DNA of 47,628 nucleotides from a virus, in IMG/VR virus record IMGVR_UViG_3300010883_000055, positions 1-47,628 of that record. One strand, written 5' to 3'. The notes beneath the pieces were generated by a model. It saw nothing but the letters and a program-made list of their open reading frames with translations. It ran no database searches and was not told the origin of the DNA. The position numbers were made by a program, and so were the translations under genes. Below are positions 39,706 to 47,628 of the stretch, piece by piece. Position 1 is the stretch's first letter, and each line of letters opens with the position of its first letter.

Positions 39706-40737
39706 ATGTTATCATTACTAGACCAGGCTATTGTGGACGCCGGCGCTCTCAAAGAGGCAGCTATTAAAAATGCTGAAGCCGCAGTTATCGAAAAATATGC
39801 GCCGGATATTAAAAGGGCGGTGGAAACTCTTCTAGAACAAGAAGATGGTGACGAATTCAATATGGGATTGGGAGCTGATGAAGAGGCTTTAGAGGTTGAC
39901 AGCGAAGATGGGCTGGAAAACTCAGAAATAGTAGACGAAATACCCCTAGCCATTTCCCCCGAAAAAGAAACGGATGTAATCGAGTTAGATCTAGGAGAAT
40001 TAAGCAAATTGGCTGATAAATTAACAGCCGATGAAATGGGCAATCAAATGTCCCATAAGGTCGCAGCACCAGATGACCCCGAAGGTATGCGTCCCCCTCC
40101 TTCTCACGATGACTCTAGTCCAGAAAGTGTTCCTGTGCCTATCTCTCTGGAAGAAGAAGAAGAAATGGATATAGATGAGCTTCTGGAAGAATTAATAGTT
40201 GATATAGATCCTAAAAGTATCGGAACCGGGAAATTTACACCCGATGGTATCTTAGATTACCAGGAACAATTAAAATTAGCTCATATGGCTGGCACCCAAA
40301 CCCAAGCCGAGCTAGAAGAATTACGAAGTGCGATCGAGCGTTTAGCAGAAGAGAGAAATAATATTATTTCTAAAAATAAAAAGCTGCTTAGGACGGTTCG
40401 AAGCCTTCAAGAAAAGTTTGAAAAAGTTAACCTCTCAAATGCGAGGTTGCTTTACACGAATCGAGTTTTGACAAATAACTCCCTGAATGAGCGACAAAAA
40501 ATGAAAATTGTTGAATCTTTGTCAGCCGCCGATTCAATCGAAGAAGCCAAGGTAATCTTTGAAACCCTTCAAAGCGCTGTGGGCAGCATCCATCAACGGA
40601 AGCCGCCACAATCACTGCGCGAAGCTATTCATCGACCCTCCAACGTTTCTTTGAGACGAGAGCCGAAATCAGCAGAGAGTCCAGAAGTGTCTCGAATGCA
40701 GATTTTAGCAGGCATTAAGAAAAATGAACAACAATAA
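39706..40737 (+). CDS. prohead scaffold/core protein (gp22-like)
   Basis: Preceded by AGAGGGA. 343 residues, highly acidic in the centre (runs such as 'EEEEEMDIDELLEELIVDID') with a helical N-terminus ('LLDQAIVDAGALKEAAIKN') and a predicted coiled coil ('QTQAELEELRSAIERLAEER' and following). Immediate position before the major capsid gene is the gp22 position in T4-like phages. It contains LxE/IxE tripeptides such as LKE-A near residue 17 that the prohead protease could cut. The role is to template the head shell and then be degraded and expelled. Sequence similarity to T4 gp22 is not evident by eye; composition and order decide the call. Confidence 0.8.
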   Translation: MLSLLDQAIVDAGALKEAAIKNAEAAVIEKYAPDIKRAVETLLEQEDGDEFNMGLGADEEALEVDSEDGLENSEIVDEIPLAISPEKETDVIELDLGELSKLADKLTADEMGNQMSHKVAAPDDPEGMRPPPSHDDSSPESVPVPISLEEEEEMDIDELLEELIVDIDPKSIGTGKFTPDGILDYQEQLKLAHMAGTQTQAELEELRSAIERLAEERNNIISKNKKLLRTVRSLQEKFEKVNLSNARLLYTNRVLTNNSLNERQKMKIVESLSAADSIEEAKVIFETLQSAVGSIHQRKPPQSLREAIHRPSNVSLRREPKSAESPEVSRMQILAGIKKNEQQ

Positions 40738-40751
40738 AGGAGAATTTTACA

Positions 40752-42557
40752 ATGTCAGTACTTAAAAAGCTAACTGAAGGCATTGTTCGTCGCGATCTTT
40801 CTAAGGACGGTGAAGCACTTTTAAATAAGTGGAAACGCACTGGTCTTTTGGAGGGCATTCAACACGATCGAGGCCAACATGGAATGGCAGTCTTGCTTGA
40901 GAACCAAGCAAAGGAACTTCTTCGTGAAACCAGCACTATGGCTGGTGGAAGCGTGGAGGGTTTTGCATCTGTTGCATTCCCAATCGTCCGTCGAGTCTTC
41001 GGCGGCCTAATTGCTAACGATCTCGTTAGCGTTCAGCCCATGAGTTTACCCTCTGGTCTGATCTTCTTCCTAGATTTTACCGTGGACACCCTTACGGGCG
41101 CCGCACGTCTAGGATATCCAGATGGATCATCCATTTATGGTCAAGGGGCAATCGGCTCCCAGATCACGGGTGGCGTTTCGCTCAGAGGAGCCCTCGCGGA
41201 AGAAAGCTTTTATTCTTTGAATAATGGTTATTCCTCTCCTACGGGTTCTTCCGTCGGCCTTAACTTTGCAGTTGTGGCCTCGGGTACAGTTGGTAATGCG
41301 GGCACCTGGACTTCAACTACAACCGCTGGTACCACGTTCGCTGGTACTGGATATGGAACTTTGCAGGATGCATTAGTTCGCTTTGATCCTGATTTGAGTG
41401 GATCCAACGTCGCTGTGGCTTTGGGTACTCTTGCTCAGTTCCAAGGTGGCGCATTGATTTCACCGCACGTTCCTGACGGGCAGTTGAATGTAAAGGATTA
41501 TATTACCATTACAATCACCAACCTCACCAACCCGGTTAATCCCCAGGATACAGGTCAGCAAGTTCGTCGATTGACGCGAGATGACTTGGATGGTGTTGCC
41601 CCGACAACCAATATTGCTACCGATCTCTATTTCGTTTGCGCAGCAACCGGTTCAGAGTTAACAACTGACCTTTCCCGTTCTTTGGACAATGCGTCTCAAG
41701 GTTCATGGGCAGTTGAAGATGACTTCCAGCAAGGTGGTGCTTTAGGCGCTATTGTAGGTGACCCTGCATGGGGCTTGGAAGACAACGAGCGCATCCCCGA
41801 GATTAACATTCGAGTTGATTCCGTGGCTGTTACAGCAATGACCAAAAAGCTCAAAGCTAAGTGGACGCCAGAATTGGCTCAAGACTTGAATGCGTATCAC
41901 AATCTCGATGCCGAGGTTGAGTTAACGTCTATCCTGTCCGAGCAAATTGCGCTGGAGATCGATCAAGAGATTCTCGAAGATCTGGTCAAGGGTGCAACCG
42001 CTGCTACTCTGTTTTGGTCACGTCTTCCTGGTAAGTTCGTGGATCGTGAGCGAGGTACCGTTATTAACGCTGCCGGCGCGCAACCATTCCCAGATTTCAC
42101 GGGTAATGTAAGTGAGTGGTATGAAACCCTCGCTGAAACTATCAATGATGTCTCAGCACAAATCCATCGCAAAACTTTGCGAGGCGGTGCCAACTTCGTG
42201 GTGACCTCGCCGGAAGTTGCCAACATTCTTGAGTTTACGGCAGGATTCCGTGGGCAGGTTACTCATGACGACGATCGAGGTTCCATTGGAACCGTTAAGG
42301 TCGGAAATCTGAGCAAGAAGTGGGATGTATATGTAGATCCTTATTTCCCCCGGAACGTTGTTCTGGTAGGTCGTAAGGGATCTTCTTTCCTCGAAAGCGG
42401 ATATGTATACGCGCCATATGTGCCACTCCAGATGACTCCGACCATTTTTGGACCGGAAGACTTTGTGCCGCGTAAGGGTGTTATGACTCGTTACGCCAAG
42501 AAGATGGTTCGACCAGATATGTATGGTCTTGTCGTTGTAGAGGATTTGCTAGGTTAG
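40752..42557 (+). CDS. major capsid protein (gp23-like)
   Basis: AAAGGAGA precedes the ATG. 601 residues (T4 gp23 is 521). The N-terminal propeptide ('LLNKWKRTGLLEGI', 'MAVLLENQAKELLRETSTM') is typical of gp23, with a plausible maturation site after L57-R58-E59, near the known T4 cut at residue 65. Then 'FPIVRRVFGGLIANDLVSVQ', an inserted Gly/Thr-rich loop, 'MTKKLKAKWTPELAQDL' and 'VYVDPYFPRNVVLVGRKG' follow the HK97-fold gp23 plan. It forms the head lattice. Strong ribosome binding site and an excellent terminator directly after the gene fit very high expression. Confidence 0.96.
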   Translation: MSVLKKLTEGIVRRDLSKDGEALLNKWKRTGLLEGIQHDRGQHGMAVLLENQAKELLRETSTMAGGSVEGFASVAFPIVRRVFGGLIANDLVSVQPMSLPSGLIFFLDFTVDTLTGAARLGYPDGSSIYGQGAIGSQITGGVSLRGALAEESFYSLNNGYSSPTGSSVGLNFAVVASGTVGNAGTWTSTTTAGTTFAGTGYGTLQDALVRFDPDLSGSNVAVALGTLAQFQGGALISPHVPDGQLNVKDYITITITNLTNPVNPQDTGQQVRRLTRDDLDGVAPTTNIATDLYFVCAATGSELTTDLSRSLDNASQGSWAVEDDFQQGGALGAIVGDPAWGLEDNERIPEINIRVDSVAVTAMTKKLKAKWTPELAQDLNAYHNLDAEVELTSILSEQIALEIDQEILEDLVKGATAATLFWSRLPGKFVDRERGTVINAAGAQPFPDFTGNVSEWYETLAETINDVSAQIHRKTLRGGANFVVTSPEVANILEFTAGFRGQVTHDDDRGSIGTVKVGNLSKKWDVYVDPYFPRNVVLVGRKGSSFLESGYVYAPYVPLQMTPTIFGPEDFVPRKGVMTRYAKKMVRPDMYGLVVVEDLLG

Positions 42558-42590
42558 TGAAATAGGCTAGTTAAAAAACTTAAATATATA

Positions 42591-42622
42591 CCCTCCTCTG
42601 GAAACAGAGGGGGGTTTTGTGT
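42591..42622 (+). terminator. strong intrinsic terminator after the major capsid gene
   Basis: CCCTCCTCTG (42591-42600), GAAA tetraloop, CAGAGGGGGG (42605-42614), then TTTTGTGT. The ten-base stem has one G-T pair and a GNRA loop. It would limit read-through from the capsid transcript into the neck genes. Confidence 0.92.
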
Positions 42623-42631
42623 ATATAAAAA

Positions 42632-42641
42632 CTATTTAAAG
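42632..42641 (+). promoter_or_regulatory. candidate phage late promoter (CTATTTAAAG)
   Basis: TATAAAAACTATTTAAAGAT begins ten bases after the capsid terminator and lies 24 bases (from CTATTTA) before the ATG at 42656. It matches the element before scaffold at most positions, so it probably restarts transcription for the neck genes. Confidence 0.5.
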
Positions 42642-42655
42642 ATGGAGGAACCTAT

Positions 42656-43924
42656 ATGGCACTACCCGTTTTAACCCCTATAAGTCAGATGAGCAAATCT
42701 ATTTTGCCTATCACTGGCACCGCTGCGAATGTTGGAACCACACTCCCTCTCTCTATTTATGGAGTCGTGGGAGAATCCTTATATGACGCAAACTTCGTTT
42801 CCGGCGCGGTAGACCAGGTGGCCTATACTTATAAAAAACTAGGAGGAGATGTTTTAGATATCGAACTCAAGGAAGGTAATGTATATGCTAATTATCAGGA
42901 AGCAGTTCTCGAATACAGTTATCTAGTGAACCTTCATCAGACAAAAAATGTTCTTTCTGATGTTTTGGGTCAACAGACAGGGACTTTCGATCAAGATGGT
43001 CAGCTTCTCACCGGGCCCGCAGGTGTTAACCTAAAATTCCCTCGCTTTACTTTCCAATATTCTCGCAGAGTTGGCGATGGCTATTCTCATGAGGCTGGGT
43101 TCGGAGGAACTATTCCGATCTATTCGGCTTCTTTTAATCTGCGTCAAAATATTCAAGATTATGATTTACAAGCTATTATTTCGCAATCTGCTACAAGTCC
43201 AACCTCAGACTTTTTTGGGGTGGTTGGAGATAAACGATGTATCATCCGCAAAGTTTATTTTAAAACGCCTCAAGCAATGTGGCGCTTTTTCGGATATTAT
43301 GGCGGATTAAATGTAGTGGGTAACCTTTTGTATTATGGTCAATATACTGACGATTCTACTTTCGAAATTATTCCGGTGTGGCAAAATAAACTTCAAGCCA
43401 TGGCCTATGAAGATCACTTATGGACACGATTATCTCATTATTCATATGAGCTAAAAGACACAAGATTAAGAATTTTTCCTACACCTCAAGTCATCGATAC
43501 CTATAATAAAATGTGGGTTGACTTTAATGTCGAGCCAAATGCTTGGGAGAACGACAATGCCTATGATATGGGGATTGATGGAATAAATAACTTAAATACA
43601 ATCCCTTTTGATAATATACCTTATGAAAATATTAATGCTATTGGTAAACAATGGATCCGCCGATTCTCTTTAGCTTTATCTAAAGAAACATTGGGACAGA
43701 TCAGAGGAAAGTTTTCTTCTATTCCTATTCCCGGAAACGATACTCAATTGAACGCCACTGAACTTTTGGGCCAAGCCGCGACCGAACAAACAGCTTTGAG
43801 AGATGAACTGAAAGAAATTTTAGAACAAGTTACATATAATCAACTTATGAAAGATGACGCAGAAATAGCCGGATCGGTGGAGGCGATTTTTAAAGAAATC
43901 CCCATGCTTATTTATCAAGGATAA
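42656..43924 (+). CDS. neck/head-completion candidate (gp13 position)
   Basis: Strong GGAGGAA binding site. 422 residues; the N-terminal part includes 'NVYANYQEAVLEYSYLVNLH', a helical segment like those in head-tail connector proteins. The middle has 'KVYFKTPQAMWRFFGYYGG' and 'YEDHLWTRLSHYSYELKDTR', and the C-terminus is helical ('TALRDELKEILEQVTYNQLM'). It occupies the gp13 slot before the gp14-like and gp15-like genes, though it is longer than T4 gp13 (309). A connector role is inferred from order and the adaptor-like N-terminus. Confidence 0.6.
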   Translation: MALPVLTPISQMSKSILPITGTAANVGTTLPLSIYGVVGESLYDANFVSGAVDQVAYTYKKLGGDVLDIELKEGNVYANYQEAVLEYSYLVNLHQTKNVLSDVLGQQTGTFDQDGQLLTGPAGVNLKFPRFTFQYSRRVGDGYSHEAGFGGTIPIYSASFNLRQNIQDYDLQAIISQSATSPTSDFFGVVGDKRCIIRKVYFKTPQAMWRFFGYYGGLNVVGNLLYYGQYTDDSTFEIIPVWQNKLQAMAYEDHLWTRLSHYSYELKDTRLRIFPTPQVIDTYNKMWVDFNVEPNAWENDNAYDMGIDGINNLNTIPFDNIPYENINAIGKQWIRRFSLALSKETLGQIRGKFSSIPIPGNDTQLNATELLGQAATEQTALRDELKEILEQVTYNQLMKDDAEIAGSVEAIFKEIPMLIYQG

Positions 43925-43932
43925 TCTAATAC

Positions 43933-44469
43933 ATGGCAAATGACGATGAATGGAACGATGGCCCTCGCAAACCCAACCCCGATCAGGGGAAGTGGGAACA
44001 GCCCGAAGCCCCCCCTCCACCTCTCTTTTTGGGAGAAAAAGAAAGAAATTTAGTTAAACAGGTTAACGATGAATTGCTCGAAAGAGTGATAGGCCAACAA
44101 ATAGTTTACTACCCGATTTCCCGAGATAAAAGTAACTATCATTCGCTTTACGGGGAAGCCATCGAAAAAAGTTTTTTATCCCCCGTTAGAGTTTATGCTT
44201 TAATTGAGTGGCCAGATGCAACTACAGTTTATGCAGATAATATGGGGTTGGATAAGGAGTGGCATTTAACTATTCATTTCCATCGTAGACGGTTATGTGA
44301 GGATCAAGATACCTTCGTCCGCGAAGGAGATTTTATTTTATATGGGGAAACTTTGTATGAGATTACTAAAACATCTCTACCGCGTATGCTTTTTGGGCAA
44401 GTCGAGCATGCATTTGAAATATCGGCCGTCTGCCTAATGGCTAGAGAGGGACTTTTTGATGCCCAGTGA
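43933..44469 (+). CDS. neck protein (gp14-like)
   Basis: AAGGATAA lies upstream. 178 residues with a Pro-rich N-terminal arm ('EAPPPPLFLG'). The body 'GQQIVYYPISRDKSNYHSLYGEA' and 'LSPVRVYALIEWPD', followed by 'REGDFILYGETLYEITK' and 'LFGQVEHAFEISAV', follows the pattern of T4 gp14 (YYVPRE ... FGED ... EGDLIYF ... FEI ... QLG). gp14 caps the head side of the tail connector. Shorter than T4 gp14 (256), lacking its C-terminal extension. Confidence 0.65.
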   Translation: MANDDEWNDGPRKPNPDQGKWEQPEAPPPPLFLGEKERNLVKQVNDELLERVIGQQIVYYPISRDKSNYHSLYGEAIEKSFLSPVRVYALIEWPDATTVYADNMGLDKEWHLTIHFHRRRLCEDQDTFVREGDFILYGETLYEITKTSLPRMLFGQVEHAFEISAVCLMAREGLFDAQ

Positions 44470-45370
44470 AAAAGAAAAATATAAAGGTTATCGGGAATAT
44501 TTTACAGATGATAAAATAGCTGTACAGGATGAAAATCCGCAGCAAGTAGTGCAGCCCATGGCGCTTACCCCCTCAACTATTGAAACCATAGATAGAGCCC
44601 TCTTCAACTGGGTTAAGAGTGATTTAGATATCTTTGCTACCACCAATAAAGGGTGGAAAAAAGTAAATCTTATATGGGTAGCCAATGAAAGAGCATTCCA
44701 AATAAAAGATAACAAAGATATGCGGGATGCGAACGGGCGCCTGATACTCCCTTTAATGACCGTCAATAGAACCTCGCTTATTAAAGACCCAAATATGAAG
44801 GGAGTGGCTTGGGCTCATATCCCTCCCAAAAACGATGCCCAAGGGGGAGCGGTTCCATATGCGCGCAGGATCAATCCAGATAAAACTTCTAACTTTAATA
44901 ATGCTGACGCAAATAAATTAACGAAAGGGAGGGATGAGAATTTTCCTCTCCCGAAGACTAAAACTGTTTATGATACTTTATATTCCCCGATGCCCGTGTA
45001 TGTGGTGGCCAACTATGAGCTTATTTTGCATGCGGAATATCAGCAACAATTAAATGAAATGTTTTCTCCTCTTATGGTACGAACTGGCCAAATTAGTAAC
45101 TTTTTTATTGAATGGGATGGTCACCGGTTTGAAGGCTTCATAGAGGGAGACTTCGGAATCGAGAATAATACTTCTAATCTCGGAGATGAAGAGAGGATCT
45201 ATAAAGCCACTATCAATTTAAAAATATTGGCTTATTTGCTCGGCGCTGGAAAAAACGAGCGCCGTCCATCGTATGCTACTCGGGAATCTTTCGTACAAGT
45301 TCAGATCCCTCGTGAGAGGGTTATTTTTGGAGATGCACGCCCATGGGACAAGCCACCCACAAAGAAATGA
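44459..45370 (+). CDS. tail terminator / sheath stabiliser (gp15-like)
   Basis: I choose the ATG at 44459 (303 residues) over a TTG one codon earlier; GAGGGA precedes it and the overlap with the upstream gene is 11 bases. The core 'YDTLYSPMPVYVVANYELIL' and 'EYQQQLNEMFSPLMVRTGQ', followed by a beta-rich segment, parallels T4 gp15 ('MIYELSIFTRYEDDMFQIVEQI'). gp15 caps the tail tube and sheath and joins the neck. It is directly followed by a hairpin and then the tail sheath gene, as expected in a T4-type order. Confidence 0.68.
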   Translation: MPSEKEKYKGYREYFTDDKIAVQDENPQQVVQPMALTPSTIETIDRALFNWVKSDLDIFATTNKGWKKVNLIWVANERAFQIKDNKDMRDANGRLILPLMTVNRTSLIKDPNMKGVAWAHIPPKNDAQGGAVPYARRINPDKTSNFNNADANKLTKGRDENFPLPKTKTVYDTLYSPMPVYVVANYELILHAEYQQQLNEMFSPLMVRTGQISNFFIEWDGHRFEGFIEGDFGIENNTSNLGDEERIYKATINLKILAYLLGAGKNERRPSYATRESFVQVQIPRERVIFGDARPWDKPPTKK

Positions 45371-45372
45371 AG

Positions 45373-45403
45373 TCTATAATTATATAGATTTTGAGTTTTT
45401 ATT
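45373..45403 (+). terminator. AT-rich hairpin with T tract before the tail sheath gene
   Basis: TCTATA (45373-45378), ATTA loop, TATAGA (45383-45388), then TTTTGAGTTTTTATT. A weak stem but with a long T-rich tail, and placed immediately before another CTATTTA element. Confidence 0.5.
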
Positions 45404-45406
45404 AGA

Positions 45407-45416
45407 CTATTTATAG
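45407..45416 (+). promoter_or_regulatory. candidate phage late promoter (CTATTTATAG)
   Basis: GACTATTTATAGG follows the hairpin by a few bases and lies 63 bases before the tail sheath ATG. It is the fourth occurrence of the core CTATTTA at a unit boundary. Confidence 0.5.
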
Positions 45417-45469
45417 GTTGAAAGCCATAGAATGTCAAGGTCCATATTTTAGGATAGGAGAACTATTAC

Positions 45470-47628
45470 ATGTCCGTTAAGAAATTTAAATTTGTATCAC
45501 CGGGGATATTTCTCAGCGAGGTTGATAACTCCCAGGTACCCGCCGATGATGAGGCCATGGGTCCCATTATTATTGGGCGCGCCCCCTTCGGGCCAGCTAT
45601 GCGCCCGATCAAGGTGCAATCTTTTTCAGATTATATTCAACTTTTTGGAAATCCAGTTCCTGGACGCACTGGCGGAGATGTCTGGAGAAAAGGCAATCGC
45701 GCAGGACCTACCTACGGAATGTACGGAGCTAAAGCCTATTTTGAACCGAACGTAGGTTCGGTTACATATTTACGTCTTCTAGGATGTCAGCACTCTGCCG
45801 TCGAATCACCGGCCGGCCTCGCTGGTTGGGAGACAACGAACGATAATACCACAACAATTAACGATAACGGCGGCGCCTATGGACTCTTTATTTGCCAAAG
45901 CGGTACCGTTAATCCAAGACAAGGATATCTTGGAGGAATTTTTTATGTTGAATCAGGCGCCGTTGTTTTAACTGGAAGTTTGGCATCTTCCGGCTCGGGC
46001 CCCGCCGGCTTCAATGTGACGGGCGGTACCTGTGGACTCTGGGAGCCAAATGTTGCTTCTAACTTTGAATATAGAGCTTCTATTTTAGATGACTCCGGCG
46101 CGGTGGTGTATACGACCAACTTTAACTTTAATGAGAGTTCGGATACTTTTATTCGAAAAGTATTTAATACCAACCCACAACTAACCAACGCAGATGTTGT
46201 CGACAGCAGCGGGTTTTCTCAAGGACAAAATCTTTATTGGCTTGGAGAAAGTTATGCGAGCTGGATTAATTTAAAAGCTGATGAGAAAACCGTTGCTACC
46301 GAACGTATTATTGCGGCCAACGCTTATGCTACTTTGGTTCCTTTGGAACAACCAGGAGTAAATGGTCATAACAAAGCTGATTATCGTATCCCTTTCCAGG
46401 AAGCAAAAACTGGATGGTTCTTTAGTCAGGATATATCGACCGATTCGGCTTCATTCGCGCCCGATAAAATGCCGCAACTTTTCCGCTTCCATTCGCGAGA
46501 TGGGGGACGTTGGATTCAAGACAATCTTAAGGTGTCCATCTCCAATATTACGGCTGGAGATGCCGCATCCAGTATTACATCTTTGCAATACGGAACATTC
46601 TCCGTTATTCTACGATCAGCTTCTGATACTGATAAGGTGCCAGAAGTAGTAGAGCGCTATGATAAACTTAGCTTAAATCCAGCTTCTCCAGACTATATTA
46701 AAAAGAGAATTGGTGACAAATTTATGATTTGGAGTGATGTCCAAGATCGATTATTAGCCAGGGGAGATTATAATAACCAATCACGATATGTTCGTATTGA
46801 AATGAATAATGTATTGGACGATGGCGGTTTTGATCCCGCTTATCTTCCCTTCGGAGTTTATGGTCCTCCCAAATTTAAATCTTGTCTTGTAGGATCTGGT
46901 TCAGTTTGCACGGGATCTGATGCAAGTTGGGTCAATGGAGGTACGAACTCTATTTATGCCATCACAGGCGCCGGAGCCGGTATTTCCACCGGCTCTGCTT
47001 CGGTTTTTGGAATTCCTCAATATACCGCATCCTTAAACTTCCCAGAAGTTGCATTGCGACACACTTCCTCTGCCGGCAAGACTAATCTGGACCAGGCTTA
47101 TTTCGGCCTAACCACTCAGTTGAATATGGAAAGCGGAATCAACGACCTCTATGATAACGGGTATGCAGATTACTTATGGCCAATTCCTATGGCTTTGGCT
47201 GAAACGAATACACTGACCCACGAGGGCCCGGGATATGAGCCTCAGTGGGTGTTTACGCTAGATGATTTGGTGGTCGGACAGACTTCATCTGCCGGAGATA
47301 TTACCGAAGTATTTTGGATCTCTGGATCCAGAAATGACATGTCATCCATAACCGCAGGAACAGCCTCATCTGGGTCACCGAATACTTTTCAAGCCGTATT
47401 GGACGCAGACTGTAGTCGATTTACAGCCCCATTATTCGGAGGTTTCGACGGATTGGATATTACTGAGCTAGAGCCATTCCGGAATTCTTTGTTAAGTTCA
47501 GTAACTGAAACTAGTAGCTCTCCTTATTACACATTGCGCCGGGCGATGCAAACAGTGGCGGATCCAGAGTTTGTGGAGTGCAACCTAATCACAATGCCAG
47601 GAGTGACAGAAGAGAGTTTGACAACGGA
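45470..47628 (+). CDS. tail sheath protein (gp18-like), 3' end outside window
   Basis: ATG at 45470 with AGGATAGGAG upstream; the frame stays open for 719 codons to the window end, so the gene is truncated only by the window. The N-terminus 'KKFKFVSPGIFLSEVDNSQ' is the classic contractile tail sheath opening, followed by 'MGPIIIGRAPFGPAMRPIKV' and 'SFSDYIQLFGNP'. Later segments include 'SLNPASPDYIKKRIGDKF' and 'FGGFDGLDITELEPF', both typical of gp18-type sheaths. Already longer than T4 gp18 (659), probably through insertions in the outer domains. It forms the contractile sheath around the tail tube, so the virion is a myovirus. Confidence 0.93.
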   Translation, partial: MSVKKFKFVSPGIFLSEVDNSQVPADDEAMGPIIIGRAPFGPAMRPIKVQSFSDYIQLFGNPVPGRTGGDVWRKGNRAGPTYGMYGAKAYFEPNVGSVTYLRLLGCQHSAVESPAGLAGWETTNDNTTTINDNGGAYGLFICQSGTVNPRQGYLGGIFYVESGAVVLTGSLASSGSGPAGFNVTGGTCGLWEPNVASNFEYRASILDDSGAVVYTTNFNFNESSDTFIRKVFNTNPQLTNADVVDSSGFSQGQNLYWLGESYASWINLKADEKTVATERIIAANAYATLVPLEQPGVNGHNKADYRIPFQEAKTGWFFSQDISTDSASFAPDKMPQLFRFHSRDGGRWIQDNLKVSISNITAGDAASSITSLQYGTFSVILRSASDTDKVPEVVERYDKLSLNPASPDYIKKRIGDKFMIWSDVQDRLLARGDYNNQSRYVRIEMNNVLDDGGFDPAYLPFGVYGPPKFKSCLVGSGSVCTGSDASWVNGGTNSIYAITGAGAGISTGSASVFGIPQYTASLNFPEVALRHTSSAGKTNLDQAYFGLTTQLNMESGINDLYDNGYADYLWPIPMALAETNTLTHEGPGYEPQWVFTLDDLVVGQTSSAGDITEVFWISGSRNDMSSITAGTASSGSPNTFQAVLDADCSRFTAPLFGGFDGLDITELEPFRNSLLSSVTETSSSPYYTLRRAMQTVADPEFVECNLITMPGVTEESLTT

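Noticed and set aside
1-47628. CRISPR array, tRNA genes, integrase or insertion sequences
   Set aside because: No regularly spaced repeats, no cloverleaf-like stretch in the short gaps, and no transposase or recombinase motifs in any plausible frame.
1-47628. Cyanobacterial HIP1 (GCGATCGC) as the explanation of palindrome excess
   Set aside because: I did not find GCGATCGC by eye; the enriched palindromes are GGCGCGCC, GCGGCCGC, GGCCGGCC, GGCGCC and GCCGGC, so a cyanobacterial host is not indicated by this signal.

Overview
The window is a densely packed, single-strand (+) segment of a large tailed bacteriophage with a contractile tail and a T4-type virion. The recognisable T4-order genes are the terminase large subunit (gp17), portal (gp20), prohead protease (gp21), scaffold (gp22), major capsid protein (gp23), neck/tail-connector genes (gp13/14/15-like) and tail sheath (gp18, cut by the window end). 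GC content is about 40% judged from sampled lines. Genes overlap by 1-17 bases or are separated by short gaps. I see no tRNA, integrase, transposase or CRISPR array. The style of the structural proteins (LamG-bearing giants and repeated short structural modules) and the phage-borne bS21 homologue are what I associate with marine or freshwater myoviruses known mainly from metagenomes. The host cannot be named from this sequence.

Layout. (1) 1-20832: six long structural genes, up to 2566 residues, containing LamG-like (concanavalin-fold) domains, a tail/baseplate-like core and a fibronectin-III-like segment; these are probably baseplate, tail-fibre or adhesin components. (2) 20911-24127: three mid-size structural genes behind a hairpin and a candidate late promoter. 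(3) 24128-28786: a DNA-metabolism block of a RuvC-like nuclease, a DnaG/gp61-type primase and a 1052-residue natural fusion of the Mre11/SbcD-type nuclease (gp47) with the Rad50/SbcC-type ATPase (gp46). Primase and fusion sit behind a near-consensus sigma70 promoter. (4) 28817-30532: a lysis-like membrane cassette (holin-like, spanin-like) and small proteins. (5) 30532-42557: packaging and head genes, including terminase, portal, prohead protease, a ParB-like protein with a possible capsid-targeting peptide, a ribosomal protein bS21 homologue, a tandem pair of small structural paralogues, scaffold and major capsid protein. (6) 42656-47628: neck, tail terminator and tail sheath.

How it works together. 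Terminase and portal package DNA into a prohead built from scaffold, capsid protein and probably several internal proteins carrying LxE/IxE-type protease sites, matured by the gp21-like protease. Neck proteins and the tail terminator join the head to the sheath-bearing tail, whose distal end is probably made by the giant LamG proteins. Transcription units appear to be delimited by four hairpin-plus-CTATTTA units (upstream of 20911, 39706, 42656 and 45470). I read these as terminator plus late-promoter pairs. One contrasting sigma70-like promoter serves the replication/recombination genes. GC-rich palindromes (GGCGCGCC, GCGGCCGC, GGCCGGCC, GGCGCC, GCCGGC) are strikingly over-represented for a genome of this composition.
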